Positions 22,511 to 35,155 are shown, counted from the first letter of the stretch. The stretch: 64,000 nucleotides of DNA from Plantago major (GCA_026545765.1 JAIFAC010000428.1:1-64000); one strand, 5' to 3'. Notes: a model not told the origin generated them from the sequence alone. Program-made: numbers and translations.

Positions 22511-24125
22511 CTATATAACCTAAAACAAGCGCTTCTTGGTAGACAACCCAAGGTTATGCATTCACACATTCACGTTTCGCACTTTTCATTTCATCGCATT
22601 AAAACTCCTCTTACTTTTGTTCCATACTTTTAGTTATTCAATTCTAGACTAGACAACTTGTTTCAAAAGGAATGAAAATAAAAATCGAATTCTGATGCAA
22701 AATTTAGGGAGTCGGGCAGCAGGTCCACTACGGTCGCAGTGAAGCTTCTACGGCCGCATAAGGCTCATATCCCCCTTTTTTTTAAACCTCCCAAAATGAT
22801 TTCTTCTCATCTTCACTTGCACCCCATATTTATCTTACTCATTGCATTCTTAGCTTGCCCATCAACCAGGAGCTTCAAGTTTTGAATACAAGTTGCACCA
22901 AACATTAGGTTTGGGGGAGACAAGCCCTAGGTGTTTTGCATGTACCATGGGTAGAACATAAAGAGATGAGAAGGTTGTTGAGCCAAGCACTAGGCGAGCC
23001 AAGAAACAAAAGAAGGCCACAACATCCAAAGCATCACAACTTTCACGTGATGCAAAAGCTTGGAACAAGGATCGAGGAGTGATTCCCGAGATAAACACCA
23101 AACGACGGAGTATCTTCTTTTTTCCTTTTTATATTTTTCAAGTGTTATTTGGTTTGCACTCGTTTAGGTTTGGGGGAAACGAGTTTGATCTATTTGGTAC
23201 TTTGACTGTCACTCTTTAAATTAATTCGCATGCGTACTTTTCTTTATTCGCACACTTTATTTTCACGATTTACATTTCACTTTTAGGGTCTTAGCATTCC
23301 TTTACTCTTTACGTCTAAGTTTTATTTGCTATATGTGAAGAAGAGTTGACCTTAATGTAAGTATTTACTATAAAGCATGACTAAATAAGCGTATGATAGT
23401 TTTGTTTTCGCACTTTCACTTCTGGGACCAAGATTTTCATTTATCATTTGGGTAATTTGTATAATCTTCTTCCCTTGTTTTATTTTTATCATTTCTTCCA
23501 TGGTTGGATGTGCTATTATATATTTGTTTCTTGTGACACAATGGGTATGAGTAGTTAAGCAATTTATATGGGTTGGTGATGAAATTCAAGTATGCTAGTC
23601 TAGGGCTGATGAATGTTGAATACAAAATGTCATTGTGGGATTAATCTTTGCAGATTAGTCTACGGTGTTACGTGGGGTGTGCGGTCGAAGGCTAACACCA
23701 AAATCTACTAGAACAATTCTTAGCTCAAGGTTAACTTCGATTGCTGAACCAATTATATAAATGGTTGCTTGAATTTGTGGAATTGACGACTCCACCATAT
23801 CCATTGAAAATGGTTTCACTATAAAATGGTGTATCAACAATTGCCTTCGACTAGCTAGCTTGAATTGTAAACACCGATCCATACTCCCTTTGATTCATTA
23901 AAAACTCCATTTTTACTCTCTTTGCATGTTTGATTGATTGTTTGGGAGTTGGAAGTCGTAAGATGCAACTCTTTGTTGGAAACTAATCGATTAAAAATAC
24001 AAACAAGACTAGTAAAGTCCTTTGAGAAAGACACTCGGGGTAACTGTCCATTTCACTACGGTTTTTCTAGTGATCTTGGTATGTGCATTTGGCTAAACAA
24101 ACTAAACACTTGATTTGACGCATCA
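22511..24125 (+). repeat. Gypsy H 3' non-coding region, polypurine tracts, possible 3' LTR
   Basis: No gene is seen. Two AGGTTTGGGGGA-type purine tracts, at about 22,907-22,920 and 23,166-23,180, resemble the conserved tracts near the 3' LTR of Athila/Tat elements. A GAGAAAGACACTC motif at about 24,025 parallels the motif near the 5' LTR end. The sequence ends GATTTGACGCATCA at 24,125, just where an old copia LTR relic begins. The 3' LTR would lie within about 23.2-24.1 kb, but it is not clearly similar to the 5' LTR. Confidence 0.35.
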
Positions 24126-25231
24126 ATTCTCTCTTAGTGAATTTAAGGCATGTTAAAGGGCGAAGTGGATTAGTTGAAGGATTACACCACCTTTAGATAC
24201 CACTATAAACAAGTGTTCTTTATTTACTACAATTTACTTTTAGCAACTTATATGTCTATCTGATAAGGGAATATTACACTCAGCCACCTTTTTAGATGCC
24301 TTGTGAACGATTAAGTCCCTAATGATTCAGAATTTACAATGAAGTCCAATCTGAACATAAAGTTTGACTTTTGACAAAAAGTCCAGTTTGCCCCTCTATT
24401 TAAATATTTTTTTTTAAATACAAGTTTCATCTTATTACACATTTTTCTCAAATATTTTGTGTTTTACAATATAGACATATGATACTTCAATATAATTCCA
24501 AAAACTTTCCAATTAAACCCCAAAGTTTTAATTTTTGATAGTTTCATCCATCTTCTTCTTCATAATTTTTTTCAAAAAAACTAAAATTAAAAAAGGGAAG
24601 CTTCCATGGAAGCTCCATTGAAGCTCCAAAATTAGAGCTTCAAGCTCGGATCTGGAGCTTCAGCGAAGCTCAAATCGAGCTTCCATGGAAACTCAATTTG
24701 GAGCTTCCAAGCTCCGGTTTTGGAGCTTCCATGGAAGCTCCCTTTTTCAATTTAATTTTTATTTTTTTAGTTTTCTTATAAGTTGAAGAAGAAGATGGAT
24801 GAAAATATGAAAATTTAAAACATTGAGGCTTCTTTATTACAATTTGAAAGTTTAGGAGGTTAATTGTAATAAAATGACATAAGGAATTTCAAAGAAAAGG
24901 GAAAAGAAAATGCATTTCCACTCTTCCTCCTATGACATCATCACCAAAGTTTCACTTTTGTCCTTCGATGTAAATAATGTTTTACTTCAGTTCAAAGTTT
25001 GTCCTTCTCCGTAATATGTGAAACGTTGAGGACCTAATCGTTTATAGGATATCTAAAAAGGTGTGTAGACTCTAGATGTAAATCGCCCATCTGTTAAACT
25101 ATAATTACTCACTGAACACACACATAGTGAGTTAGTTAATTGTACAAGTCTTCAACGCTCCGAAAGTTAAATACTAACGGATATTTGTATATCTTGAGAA
25201 AATTTGTTTTAGACACAAAATGTTTTAAATG
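24126..25231 (+). repeat. Old copia LTR relic split by a MITE
   Basis: 24,126-24,266 aligns with the E LTR (CGAAGTGGATTAGTTGAAGG then CACC..AGATACCACTATAAA), and 25,098-25,231 continues with AAGTCTTC..CGCTC, ATATCTTGAGAAA and CAAAATGTTTTAAA. Divergence is high. The relic lacks the LTR start and the final GGACCAACA. It is interrupted by the MITE at 24,267-25,088. Confidence 0.6.
24267..25088. mobile_element. Mutator-like MITE with 9-bp TSD
   Basis: 822 bp with imperfect terminal inverted repeats of about 45 bp (GGGAATATTACACTCAGCC and, from the other end, GGGCGATTTACATCTAGAG, both followed by CACCTTTTTAGAT). The flanks are ATCTGATAA (24,258-24,266) and ATCTGTTAA (25,089-25,097), a 9-bp TSD with one change, which points to the Mutator superfamily. 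It sits in a copia LTR relic. No coding sequence. Its core (24,596-24,741) is an array of GGAGCTTCC/GGAAGCTCC palindromes. Confidence 0.75.
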
Positions 25232-25248
25232 GTACTGATGATCTTATT

Positions 25249-25508
25249 TTTGCTTCTATCCATTCTCATGTAATGTTTCTCCTTTTCTTTTTGTTTCTTC
25301 TTATGAATCCTTTTCATTTTTCATCTACATCGCTTATCTTTTACCCCCATTATTTTTGCTTCTACCTAGTTCTCATCTACATCTCTTATCATTTTCCCCA
25401 GTTATTTTTGCTTCTACCTGTCTCATGTAATGTAATATTTCTCCTATTTTTAATATTTTTTATGATTACTTTTCATTTTTCATCCACATCTCTATACTTT
25501 TCCCCAGT
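25249..25508. repeat. Imperfect tandem repeat, three units
   Basis: Three diverged units of a pyrimidine-rich sequence, each with TTTTTGCTTCTACCT, CTCATGTAATG, TTTTCATTTTTCATC and TTATCTTTTCCCC blocks. The middle unit is shortened to about 60 bp. Reading frames through it are low-complexity and not taken as genes. Confidence 0.6.
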
Positions 25509-27169
25509 TACATAGTTTTCTTTCTAAAGTTAATGTAGATACATTATTAAAAAAAAAATGAAATATGTTAGGTTCTACTCACACCGTCCTTCAATAATCA
25601 CACCGTCCTTCAATAAGTTTCCACTTTTTTTACTTGTTTTAAACTTTTTTTTAATTTCCACACAACTTAATTCTAAATTCTACTGCAATAATAATTAGAA
25701 AACCTAAATTGTAATGTATTATTGTTACACTTTAATAATCTAATAATTTATTTATTATTTATTATTAATTTGTGGTCAATAAACTCTTTAGAATCCAGCA
25801 ATACAAAGTGAGAAACTTATTAAGGTAAAAGAAATGTAAGAGAAAACTTACTAAAAATAAGTTAAGAGAGATTTAGCATGACATGTTCATTTAATCAAAA
25901 TTTACACTATAACATTAGCTTTAGATCTTTCATAAAAATATACTACTATATTTTTAATTTAATTTTTAATTAATTAAATAAATATATTAATACATTTTAA
26001 TATTACATTACAAAATATTTTTATGCTACTTTCAACTAATTTGTTGCGTTCGCATTGCTACCCGCCCTAATCCAAAGAATCCCAAGTAATATATGGATAT
26101 AGTATAGTTTTAAATTATCACACCAATTGTATGAGATGTTAGTGTGCTCTTGACTTTAGTGTCACTCATGTGTATTTAATAAACAAAAATGTCAAATGTA
26201 ACATAGTAAGATTTGTTTTTTCTGTGGTAATGTCGCTCTCGTAAACTTTTTTGCCAGAAGGGGAAGGTAAAAATAAATTAAACAAAGGAAACAAATTTAC
26301 TTTTAAACATGAAAGTAAATTTTGAAAAGCACATAGTAGTATGAAACAAGTTGAAGTGGCCAACACATGCTCAATAGATAGGCTAAATAAACTTACTTTC
26401 CTTTTTCCTACTTGTATTACAAGATTCAATCATTCCCCTTTTCGGAAAGTTAAAATTTGTTAAGTACTCTTAAAAATTGATGCTTAAATTTTTCAAGATA
26501 TGATATGTTTTACGTGAATTACGATATAATCTTTGGCACATATATAATATTTTTTGGAAAGAGGTTTGTCGTTTGGCCTCCACGATTAAGACATAGAGAT
26601 AATTTGCCAATTATATAATTAGACGAAAAGTTGTCTTCCGAATATAATATACACATTTTGTCTTGAGCGATATCACTAAATATATTGGATATTGGAAATA
26701 CAAAGTCCTAATGAGATACGGTCTCTATATAACTTATCTAAAGACGGCTTATATTATCAATAAAATCATCCATATTATTAATTGATATTAATCGAAACAT
26801 ATATGTTGTTAAAGAAAAAAGTTTTGTAAAAACACCAATGTTAAGAACATAGGTGTTTTGATTAATAACATCGATGATTTTCTTGACAATATAGGTCTGT
26901 CTCTAAATAAATTATCTAGAGAACCGTCTCTCAGGAGACTTACTCGAATTTAGTTATAGGGTCAGCAACTAAAGTTTCTTACTAAACATAACTCTTTTTT
27001 TCTTAGGAGAAGTCGATTTTTTCATTTAAGAAAACTACTTCAAATTACACATGTTTGGTTAAATCGAATGGAAAAACATTATATCCAAAAACGGTTATTT
27101 CTACCCTATAGCATGCCCACATGTATTAAATGTTGTCATATACAACACACTAAAGCATCAGGAGGAAGT
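25509..27169. other. AT-rich intergenic DNA
   Basis: No gene was found. Near 25,577-25,620 there is a short tandem duplication of CACACCGTCCTTCAATAA. The stretch contains one MITE-like element (26,705-26,939). The rest is AT-rich with short direct repeats. Confidence 0.5.
26705..26939. mobile_element. MITE-like element with about 45-bp inverted ends
   Basis: The left end GTCCTAATGAGATACGGTCT and the inverse of the right end GTCTCCTGAGAGACGGTTCT match over roughly 45 bp, followed in both by CTCTA.ATAA.TTAT.TA.AGAC. The element is about 235 bp with no coding capacity. The target duplication is not clear, so the superfamily is left open. Confidence 0.5.
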
Positions 27170-28760
27170 AGAATATGCAGGTCTGAAACTCACGTATGAT
27201 CAGATTAAATATCTGTCTTTATTGAAGATTGAGAAACTTTCAAGCTGCAGCAGTCTAAGACAATTTGAAGGTATGTCTCTATACCTTCAGATGACATCAT
27301 AAACAGTGCTATGAACTAGTTCATAGTTGATGAGACGTCTTACGATAAAGATGATGAGAGCGAAGAGTTCAAATCTTTGTATCCACGATTGATGGAGGAG
27401 CAACGTATAATATATGAGAAGCTAATGTCTTCTGTCAATTCGGGTAAAGGTACGGTGGAGTGTTCTTCTTATATGGATATGGAGGGATCGGACTGGGAAG
27501 ACTTTTATATGGAGAACCCTATGACCTAGATTGAGGTCTAAAGGAGATATAGTTCTTTCATTTGCATTGAGTGATATTGCATGACTTTTGCTTCCAAGGG
27601 TTAGGACAGCTCATTCAAGATTCGGCATACCACTTCATGCTAATGAGGACTCGATATCTTTGAAAGATCAGTGCAAATTCTAATGTTACAGAGTTATTTA
27701 AGCTTACTAAGCTTATTATATGAGACGGGGATCCTATTACGAATAAATTTTGCTTTGAGGCAGTTGATCGGAGCTTGAGAGAGGCTATGCATCGCCCTCA
27801 TGACCCTTTCGGTGGCCTGGTGGTTGGTTTTGGGGGAGACTTTAGGCATATTCTTCCTGTGGTTCCTGGCGAGACCAAATACGATATAGTTAATTAATGC
27901 AGCCATATGTTCATCTAAGATATGGTCAACATGTGAAATCCTTAATCTAACTGAGAATATGAGGTTGCAGGTAAATATTTATCTTCTTTACTCATTTAAG
28001 TTGCATTATTAACAATAGAGTCTACATCACATGCAGTCTGGGAATTCACCTGGTGAGATAAGCGAGACGAGACAGGTTGCAAAGTGGATTTTACAAGTTG
28101 GTGATGGTGTTGCTGGTGAAAATAATGATGGTGAGGTTGATATAAACCTACTTGATGATCTACATATCAGAAGGTAGGTGATCCTATATCTACCATTGTT
28201 GATATTCGTACACATCATTGTTAGAGTACTTGACCAATCCGTCACTATATCCAAATTACTTCATTAATTGAGTCATTCTTGCACCTACAAATGACATTGT
28301 TCATGAGATTAATGAATACGTCATGTCTAAAATGCATGGTGAGTTCGTTGAATATTTAAGCCTTGACAGCTTCAGCATAGTGGATGATGTTAATGATGAT
28401 ATCTCTGAAGTGTTCACGGTTGAGTTTCAGAATAATATCAATCGTTCCGGACTCCCTAACCACAAGATTGTTCTTAAGGTTGGTTGCATGATCATGTTGT
28501 TGCATGTTATTGAAGTAAAGATGTTATCTGGAATGAATGCTGGGAAAAAGGTATTAATACCTAGAATGATGATGAGTCCATCGGACGACACAAAAATTCT
28601 CTATAGCTTTTGATAGGAGACAGTTCCTTATAAGTGTTTGCCCTTGCTCATGTCGGACTATACCTTCTAACACCAGTTTTTAGCCATGGCGAGCTATATG
28701 TTGCACCATCCAAGGTTACGAGCATAAAGGGTCTCAAGATACTTGTATGTGATGATATAA
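27170..28760 (+). pseudogene. Helitron helicase (PIF1-like) remnant
   Basis: Decayed C-terminal helicase of a plant Helitron Rep/helicase protein. LPRVRTAHSRFGIPLHAN is at about 27.6 kb. KLIIxDGDP, the Walker B region, is near 27.71-27.74 kb; the usual WDEAP has become a stop plus DGDP. It continues CFEAVDRSLREAMHRPHDPF, GGDFRHILPVVPGETKYDIV and CEILNLTENMRLQ. The last block is EFQNNINRSGLPNHKIVLKV, then VEVKMLSGMNAGKKVLIPRM at 28.32-28.61 kb, followed by a frameshifted RRQF and VSRV region. It has lost about 15 residues between MLL and HVIE. No Helitron termini were identified. Confidence 0.8.
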
Positions 28761-29050
28761 GGCAACACATATGATAAGACTATAAATGTGGTATACAAAA
28801 GAGGTCTTCCGCAAACTATAGGGTAATTTTAATTTATTTGCTTATAAACCTTGAAGACTTAAACATATAATTTAAAATAAATTATTAGTATTAACACATT
28901 GAGTAAACTCTTCTTTAAATTTTCTTTTACAGGAAAGGATTGACTAGAATTGATCTCTTTATTACACATGTTTTTTAAATCTCGAATAATGTAGTACTTT
29001 ATATGTTTTTTCTACATTCTCTTTGAATGATAAATATGTTGTTTCAAGAC

Positions 29051-29051
<1 letters not shown>

Positions 29052-29114
<63 letters not shown>
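29052..29114. repeat. TA dinucleotide microsatellite
   Basis: About 30 uninterrupted AT/TA units. It adjoins AT-rich DNA after the Helitron remnant; probably hypervariable in length. Confidence 0.95.
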
Positions 29115-29119
<5 letters not shown>

Positions 29120-29217
29120 CCCGTCAAATCTCGACGGACCATAAACTAATCGAACACATGACCTTAATATCTAGTGATGCGGATCTAGGTTTACTAATCA
29201 CACTACAAAATTTTTTA

Positions 29218-29478
29218 CTTTCTCCGTCCCATAACAAATGACACATTTGACTTTTCATCATTTTTTAAAGTCGACTTTGACATAAATTACTCCTAATTTA
29301 AAAAATGAAAAATATATAATAAAAATTATATTCCGAAAGTTTATGAAGTGTACTTTCATAATATAATTTTGTTAAATATTTTTTCATATATAAAGTAAGA
29401 GTAATTTGTGATTAAAGTCGACCTCAACTATTACTTAAAAGTCAAATGTATCATTTATTTATTGTGGGGCGGAGGGAT
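29218..29478. mobile_element. Stowaway-type MITE
   Basis: 261 bp flanked by TA (29,216-29,217 and 29,479-29,480). The ends CTTTCTCCGTCCCATAA and, inverted, ATCCCTCCGCCCCACAA match the Stowaway/Tc1-mariner consensus CTCCCTCCGT. The inverted repeats extend over about 40 bp through ACATTTGACTTTT. Non-coding. Confidence 0.8.
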
Positions 29479-29480
29479 TA

Positions 29481-31900
29481 CATGGTTTTAGAAGTTGAGC
29501 AGGAGTGTAAAGATATTGGAAAATGATTGAGAGCAGATCAAGTCGTTAGCCGTTACGGTCAATTGAATTGGATCTGCCTCAGTTCTTATATGGGCCATAA
29601 GCCCGATTCAAGGTGTCCCAACATGCTATATAGGAAATCCCTAATAAAATTTTTGAAGTTAAATTGGGCTTCTTAAAGTCCACGTCGGCCACTTGACCTT
29701 TTAGCTATTGGGGGCCCAAACCCACCAGAAAATTGGATTCTGCAGTAGCAGAAGAGCTTCTTTTGTGAGGCTGTGGCTATTACTGAATCCGGGCCTGTTC
29801 CTACCCGGAGTGTGAGGTCAGAAAAACCTTGCACTGTAACGACTTTTTTGTGGGCTTGAACAGAAAATTAAGAGAGTAAAATTTATCTTATTTTAATCAA
29901 CTCATTAATTTTAGTTCGAGATTCATTCAGTTTTTATTCATTTAGTTTTCTTGGATTCGTTTTATCTACAATTGATTCGATTCGTCGGTTTAGATTAGTT
30001 AGAATGAAACGAGCGTATGTAGTCCGACACCTAATTATTTTTTCCATGTAAAAACGCCACTTAGTTTTAATGTATTTTTTTACTCTAAACATTTCTTCGG
30101 CGTATCTATATTTTCATAATGATATACGAAATTTACTTTGAATTGCTTTGAATGGGAGAAAATGCTCTATCATTATCGCCTGTCCTTGTGATATTTGTAG
30201 ATATGTCGCGGGTCAAATTCATGTATCTAGTTTATAGGTAGTCTGACCGGGGGATAATTGATAATTGGTGTATTTTTCTAAACATTAAATAAAACCATTC
30301 TTGGAAGAGTTCGTCTATACATGATAGTTTTAACATGAATTTGATTTGTCAAAACTCATATTTAACCAAATGGAATAATAACACAATTTCCATCTTTAAA
30401 GAAATTTTAACGAATACTTCAATGTTGAAATATGCACGAAAAACTTCAATACACTTGATATGAAAATTGATAGAGTTGAAATCAAGCTTTGATTTGAACT
30501 GAATAACGGCAAGAAAAAAAATACTAATTAATGTAGCGTGCGTGGCTAAAGACAAGGAACAAGAACTCAACCTTGTTCATTCAGCAGAATACCTAGAATT
30601 GACAGATCAAGATTCGTTGATTCTTACGAATACCGAAAATTAACTGATATGAGGAAAACCTCGATTTTTCGTATAATATCACAAAATTGTCCGTTAAAGC
30701 GATGAAAAAGTACTTAATTAGTAAACCCTAGCCGTCTATAGCATAAATAAATAACAGAAAGGTCCTCGAACTTAAAAGAAATCTACGAAAAAACACTAAA
30801 AAAGCAGTAAAATGCGATTTTGACCCTCCAGATGATAAAATTTGGTCCTACGAGCCTCTACGTCATGGCAAAGCGATGAGTCTTGTCTGAAACGCCGTTT
30901 CAACCCAGAAAACGCTGAGCAAATATCAAAATCGGACACTTTTCACTGAAACAGCAAAACTGTCAAAACTTACCAAAATGCTTCGGGTGATCCATTCGAC
31001 CGGCATCACTAATATAAGGAGTAAAAATGGAAAATAAAACTTGATCCGTCAACTAACCTCATAATCTTTCCTTTTAAAATAGTAATAAAATATACATGTA
31101 ACGAATCTGGTTAAATGGAGCTTTTAGCATTATTGGAAAAGGACAGCCTCTCCTACACAATTCGTTTCACATTAAATATGTCAGATTCACTTTTATTTAT
31201 GCTCATAATCTTTTTTTTCTCTTTTGCAAAAAAAAGCATCTAGACTCTAATAACGGGTATCAATTACGGTATTTTTTTTTTCTTTCTTCTTACACTTTCG
31301 ATGTATATCATTTCATTTCTTATGCTTTCCTAAATATAATTTTAAATCCATCATCATTTCAATTCAATTTATAAATAACCATTAACGGAAAATATTTATT
31401 AAAATAAAACATAAAACTTACCTGTTGTCCGATAAATTCTTGCATCTGAAATATATATTTAAATTCATTATTATCACTATTTTCATTTAGCCAGGATCAT
31501 TTTTTCCTGGTCTGCCCATACAATCCACCATGCATTATAAATTGATATGGGCTAACATTATATTATTAATTAGTAGAGACATGTACGTAGTTATGTAGTT
31601 ATTGTCTCTAATCACCTATGTATAGGCTTGTATGTGTGTATTATCATAACATGAATGAAGAAATATCTTTTTAGTTAATTGTGTTATTCTCTCCCCCATA
31701 TTTCTGGAGTGTTTACGGATTCCCACTAACAAAAAAATGAATCCAACTTTCATTCATAACATAAATCCTTTTACGCGGAACAAAATATAATATTAAATAA
31801 GAGAAATTTAAATAAATAAATAAAAATACCTAGCATCTTTGCAACTACACTTGGCAGACATCAGTAGCACTCATAAAAGAAAAAAAAAAAGAAAAAGATG
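29481..31900. other. Intergenic DNA upstream of the CYSTM gene
   Basis: No coding sequence was recognised. The part near 31.56-31.71 kb (TAGTAGAGACATGTACG, GTATTATCATAACATGAATG, TTCTCTCCCCCA) resembles the R/U5 part of a short copia LTR, but the borders cannot be set. The rest is AT-rich. Promoter elements of the downstream gene may lie in the last few hundred bases. Confidence 0.4.
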
Positions 31901-31940
31901 CAGCATATTTGCAATCTATGAGACTCATACATCAACTGCT

Positions 31941-31950
31941 CTATATATAC
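31941..31950 (+). promoter_or_regulatory. Putative TATA box of the CYSTM gene
   Basis: CTATATATAC lies about 95 bases upstream of the start codon at 32,044, a usual plant distance if transcription starts near 31,975. No other core element is asserted. Confidence 0.45.
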
Positions 31951-32043
31951 AGAGGTTTTGACATGAACTATAGCAGACTATACATACTATCTCCAAACAG
32001 TTGTTTTTGTAGTATACAGAATTCCCTCATCAGCTGCTTTAAA

Positions 32044-32486
32044 ATGAATAACCAACCATGCCAACCCCCCGCAGGTCTCCTCTCACTCGATCGATCATGT
32101 ACACGGTTTCTAGTAAAAGGAAACCATAATTTGCTGCATAGTTCATAGTTCTTCCTGTTCTCAACTTTGAATTCCTTCATGCAGGTTATCTGACTGAGAA
32201 TCCATCGTGTGAAAAGAAAACGAAGAAGCGGGGTGCCAATACTAAGACCAAAGGAGACAGGGGCTTCATTGAGGGATGGTAATTATCTTGTATCTATTTA
32301 TCATAAGTTCTATAACTACTAATCTATACAGTCTCAACTTCTGTTAATGAAGAGCTATATATCTACGGAATATTTTAACAATTCATGTTGAAATCGCTCT
32401 GTCGACTGGAATTTTACTGATCATTTCTTGTTTGCAGCCTCTTTGCTTTATGCTGCTGCTGGATTTGTGAAGTGTGCTTTGACTAG
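32044..32486 (+). CDS. CYSTM cysteine-rich transmembrane-module protein (3 exons)
   Basis: Three exons give a 57-residue protein: 32,044-32,074, 32,185-32,278 and 32,438-32,486. Borders are G|GTCTCC, TGCAG|GT, TG|GTAATT and TTTGCAG|C, with two split codons that join to Gly and Cys. The short N-terminus is Gln/Pro-rich (MNNQPCQPPAG), followed by a Lys-rich middle with TKTKGDRGFIEG. The C-terminal module CLFALCCCWICEVCFD has five or six cysteines in a short hydrophobic helix, the hallmark of the CYSTM family. These are small tail-anchored membrane proteins linked to stress responses and metal tolerance. The length is normal for the family. The frame is intact and it is one of only two apparent host genes here. 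The first exon could extend differently upstream, but this ATG gives the expected family N-terminus. Confidence 0.9.
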
Positions 32487-32772
32487 ATGATGGATATCAA
32501 GTGCCATAACCATCAGTTACTTTGGTTTCCTTTCGTTGTGTTTGATATACTTTGATTATAATGTATTCGAGTCTCTCTTTATGTAATTATATGTTCTGAC
32601 AATCGGCTAGAGGGGCAGCGTATGTAATATGTATGCTGATTGTCGTAGAACTATTTCACCTTAGATTGTATACCTTTACAGTTAAACCATGTTTCCACTA
32701 ATACAGTATTTCTATACACTCTGTCTGAAACAAAACAACTAACGATGTAATTATGCTCGTGGAAATGTGATC

Positions 32773-32778
32773 AATAAA
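32773..32778 (+). terminator. Putative polyadenylation signal, CYSTM gene
   Basis: AATAAA about 290 bases after the stop codon at 32,486, in a T-rich 3' region. The 3' end of the opposing gene would lie just to the right, so the two genes converge within about 530 bases. Confidence 0.4.
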
Positions 32779-33013
32779 GCCTGTACTAGTCGACAAGTAG
32801 GCACAAATGAGGCTCCAGTAAGTAATTGCAGCAACTTATTCACATTTACTGGTCATAATACAACATTTAAGTAGAGTTTTAGATGGCACTATGTAATGCA
32901 AACAATGTCTGTAAGATACAATCTTTCACTTAAGGATGATAGTAAGTGTAAATCACAAGCATTGCTACTATCAAAATGGTACACACCTTTTTGACGATGA
33001 ACAAGTGACTAAG

Positions 33014-35155
33014 CTAAAATCTGAACTCTCTTGATGCCCATCCTGCTTCGTACCTACCAAATGAAGTCGCTGAAGGAACCTCAGTCAAATAATAAGGGTC
33101 TGGTTCGATGCCATAATCTGTTAGAGGCCTGTGCTCTAGGATATTGTCGTGCTCTTGAACAAAGTCAGGGATCTCGACCTCTCCCTTCTTTATATCATGC
33201 CAGAGGTATTGGAGGCGACTGACATACTTTATTTTCCAATATAAGCTGTGATAAAATGCCAAACGTAATTGAGCATATATGTTTAATCAGTATGATCAAC
33301 AACACAGTAGCAAAAGATGAAAGTCAGACAAACACTCAGAACGACTATAAGATAACAACCCAGTAAATCATAAACATTGATAAAAGAAAGTAACAGAAGT
33401 TCTACTCAAAATCTCCAAATAACAGAAGTGGTAAAGATGAAATATAAGAGTTTAATTACTAACATACTTGGTTATACTTGTAAACTGTGACCAGACTGCA
33501 ATAAGAACATCTAAATTTGCAATACATATAGCAGTAAACAACTCACCCCCCGCTTAAAAGGAATCTCCCAAGTGTGGCAAGGACAAGCCTTGATCGAATA
33601 CCAGGATGAATGAAGTACACAACCTGAAGCCTGTCTTTGTAGTTCTCAGGTAACTCTTCATATATCCATCTCAGGATTGTAATACCAGGTGAGTTGTCAT
33701 CGCTCTGAGCAGCACTGTTCATGTACACTATGCAGAATGGTCCTTCTGGCATCTCGGTCAAAATCTTATGAAATACGTACCTTTTCAGCCGCTCTCCAGA
33801 GATCACAGGTGCTGGATTCATTTAAAAAGCATTATAGCATCATCAGTGAGGAAGTAGACAGGGAGTTGAAGATTACACAAAATAACAGAAAATGAACAAG
33901 AGAAAGCATGTTGACATAGCCCCTCATCAATATTTGCACATTGCAAGTGCAGCTTTATTCCGAGATATATAGGCCCGAAATGATGAGAATTACGTCATAA
34001 CTTCAGCAAAAACAACAGAGTACTTTCACGCACAAAAGCTTTTACCTATAAATACAAACCTATACCGTTAGTTAAACTTGGTTTTCTACTGGCCACATAA
34101 CAAAAATCCAAATAAGCTACTAGTCAAGAAAATAACTTGATGGGCCAGCTTTACAAGAAAAGAAAAAATATAGAAGAACCAGATAACCATGTTTCTCATC
34201 TTCTAAACCAAGGGATACAGGTTAAATCTTAACATCCTTTAGAAGATGGCGGTCACTGAATGGTTATGGTTGTCCAAAGTATGAGGCAGCTCTTACAATC
34301 AATCTCAATTAACAGCTTGAAACGTTGCATTATGATATTTTAAGCCCCACCATTTTACCAGCCAAATTCTTGGTGTTCATTTTATAGATAGTATAAACAA
34401 AAGCCCAAGACCAAAAAACTCTATGCTACAATCTCAACTCTTCCCCTTACAATTAAATCGATGCACCAAACATAACTCTAACAATCTTGATCCCTGTCCT
34501 ACTTTCCATGAGAATACCATCAATACAACATTATAGATACATAGACGGTTCGATTTTCCTAATTGTGGCAGAACGGAAACCAAACAAATATCCTAATTGT
34601 GGCAGAACGGATTCAATACATCACTATAGATACATAGACGGTTAGATTTTTCATGACCAGCAATTGACATTCCCCTAATTTACACTATAATTTGCAGGTG
34701 AAACGCAATTTAAGCATATAATAAAAAAACAAATTACCCTACCACACACACAGATTCCAGGTGGTTTCAGTTCAGCTAGTTGTATCATCCAAATTGAAGC
34801 TGAAAGTAACTCAAAAACTTACGAAATACACTTGATGCAAACAATAACCTCTTCTCCTCAAGTAAAAACAAAAAAAAAAAATCGAAAAACAGAAGCAATT
34901 GAATTGAATAGGGCGATTACCGGGGAAATACTTTCCGACGATGCGGAAGATACGATTGCCGGACTTATCGCAGCCTGGTTCGAGGCGGAGGAAGTGAAGG
35001 GCTTCAAGGTCGGAGAAATCTAGTATGGTTTGATCGGAGCAATCGTGCCACCTCTCCTCCTCCGCCTGCGGATGGGTTAAGAAGGGACGAGCATCCACGC
35101 CGAGGTCCGAGGCTAGAACCACCACCGAGAAGTCGTCTGATGATGAAGACGCCAT
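33014..35155 (-). CDS. CRAL-TRIO/Sec14-like protein (GDAP2/BNIP2-type domain)
   Basis: Three exons on the minus strand give 243 residues: 34,921-35,155, 33,547-33,811 and 33,014-33,245. Introns are about 1.1 kb and 301 bp with GT-AG borders. Exon 1 ends in one base of a codon completed in exon 2 (to Ala), and exon 2 ends in two bases completed in exon 3 (to Gly). Exon 1 encodes an acidic N-terminus and FLRLEPGCDKSGNRIFRIVG. Exon 2 encodes SGERLKRYVFHKILTEMPEG, PFCIVYMNSAAQSDDNSPG and VVYFIHPGIRSRLVLATLGR. Exon 3 encodes LYWKIKYVSRLQYLW, then PDFVQEHDNILEHRPLTDYG and IEPDPYYLTEVPSA. This is the divergent CRAL-TRIO domain shared with GDAP2 and BNIP2-like proteins, a likely lipid-binding cytosolic protein known from all plants. 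The start is the ATG before ASSSSDDFSVVV. The reading frame is intact. It converges with the CYSTM gene. Confidence 0.9.
34532..34643. repeat. Short interleaved duplication in intron 1
   Basis: CCTAATTGTGGCAGAACGGA occurs at 34,558-34,577 and 34,592-34,611. ATAGATACATAGACGGTT occurs before the first copy (about 34,533) and after the second (about 34,625). A local duplication within the long first intron of the CRAL-TRIO gene; no coding effect. Confidence 0.8.

Noticed and set aside
29500-29860. tRNA-derived SINE or tRNA gene
   Set aside because: No A/B-box pair or cloverleaf was found on inspection of this GC-richer stretch.
31560-31710. Solo short copia LTR
   Set aside because: Some words resemble the R/U5 of short copia LTRs, but no TG..CA borders or TSD can be set.
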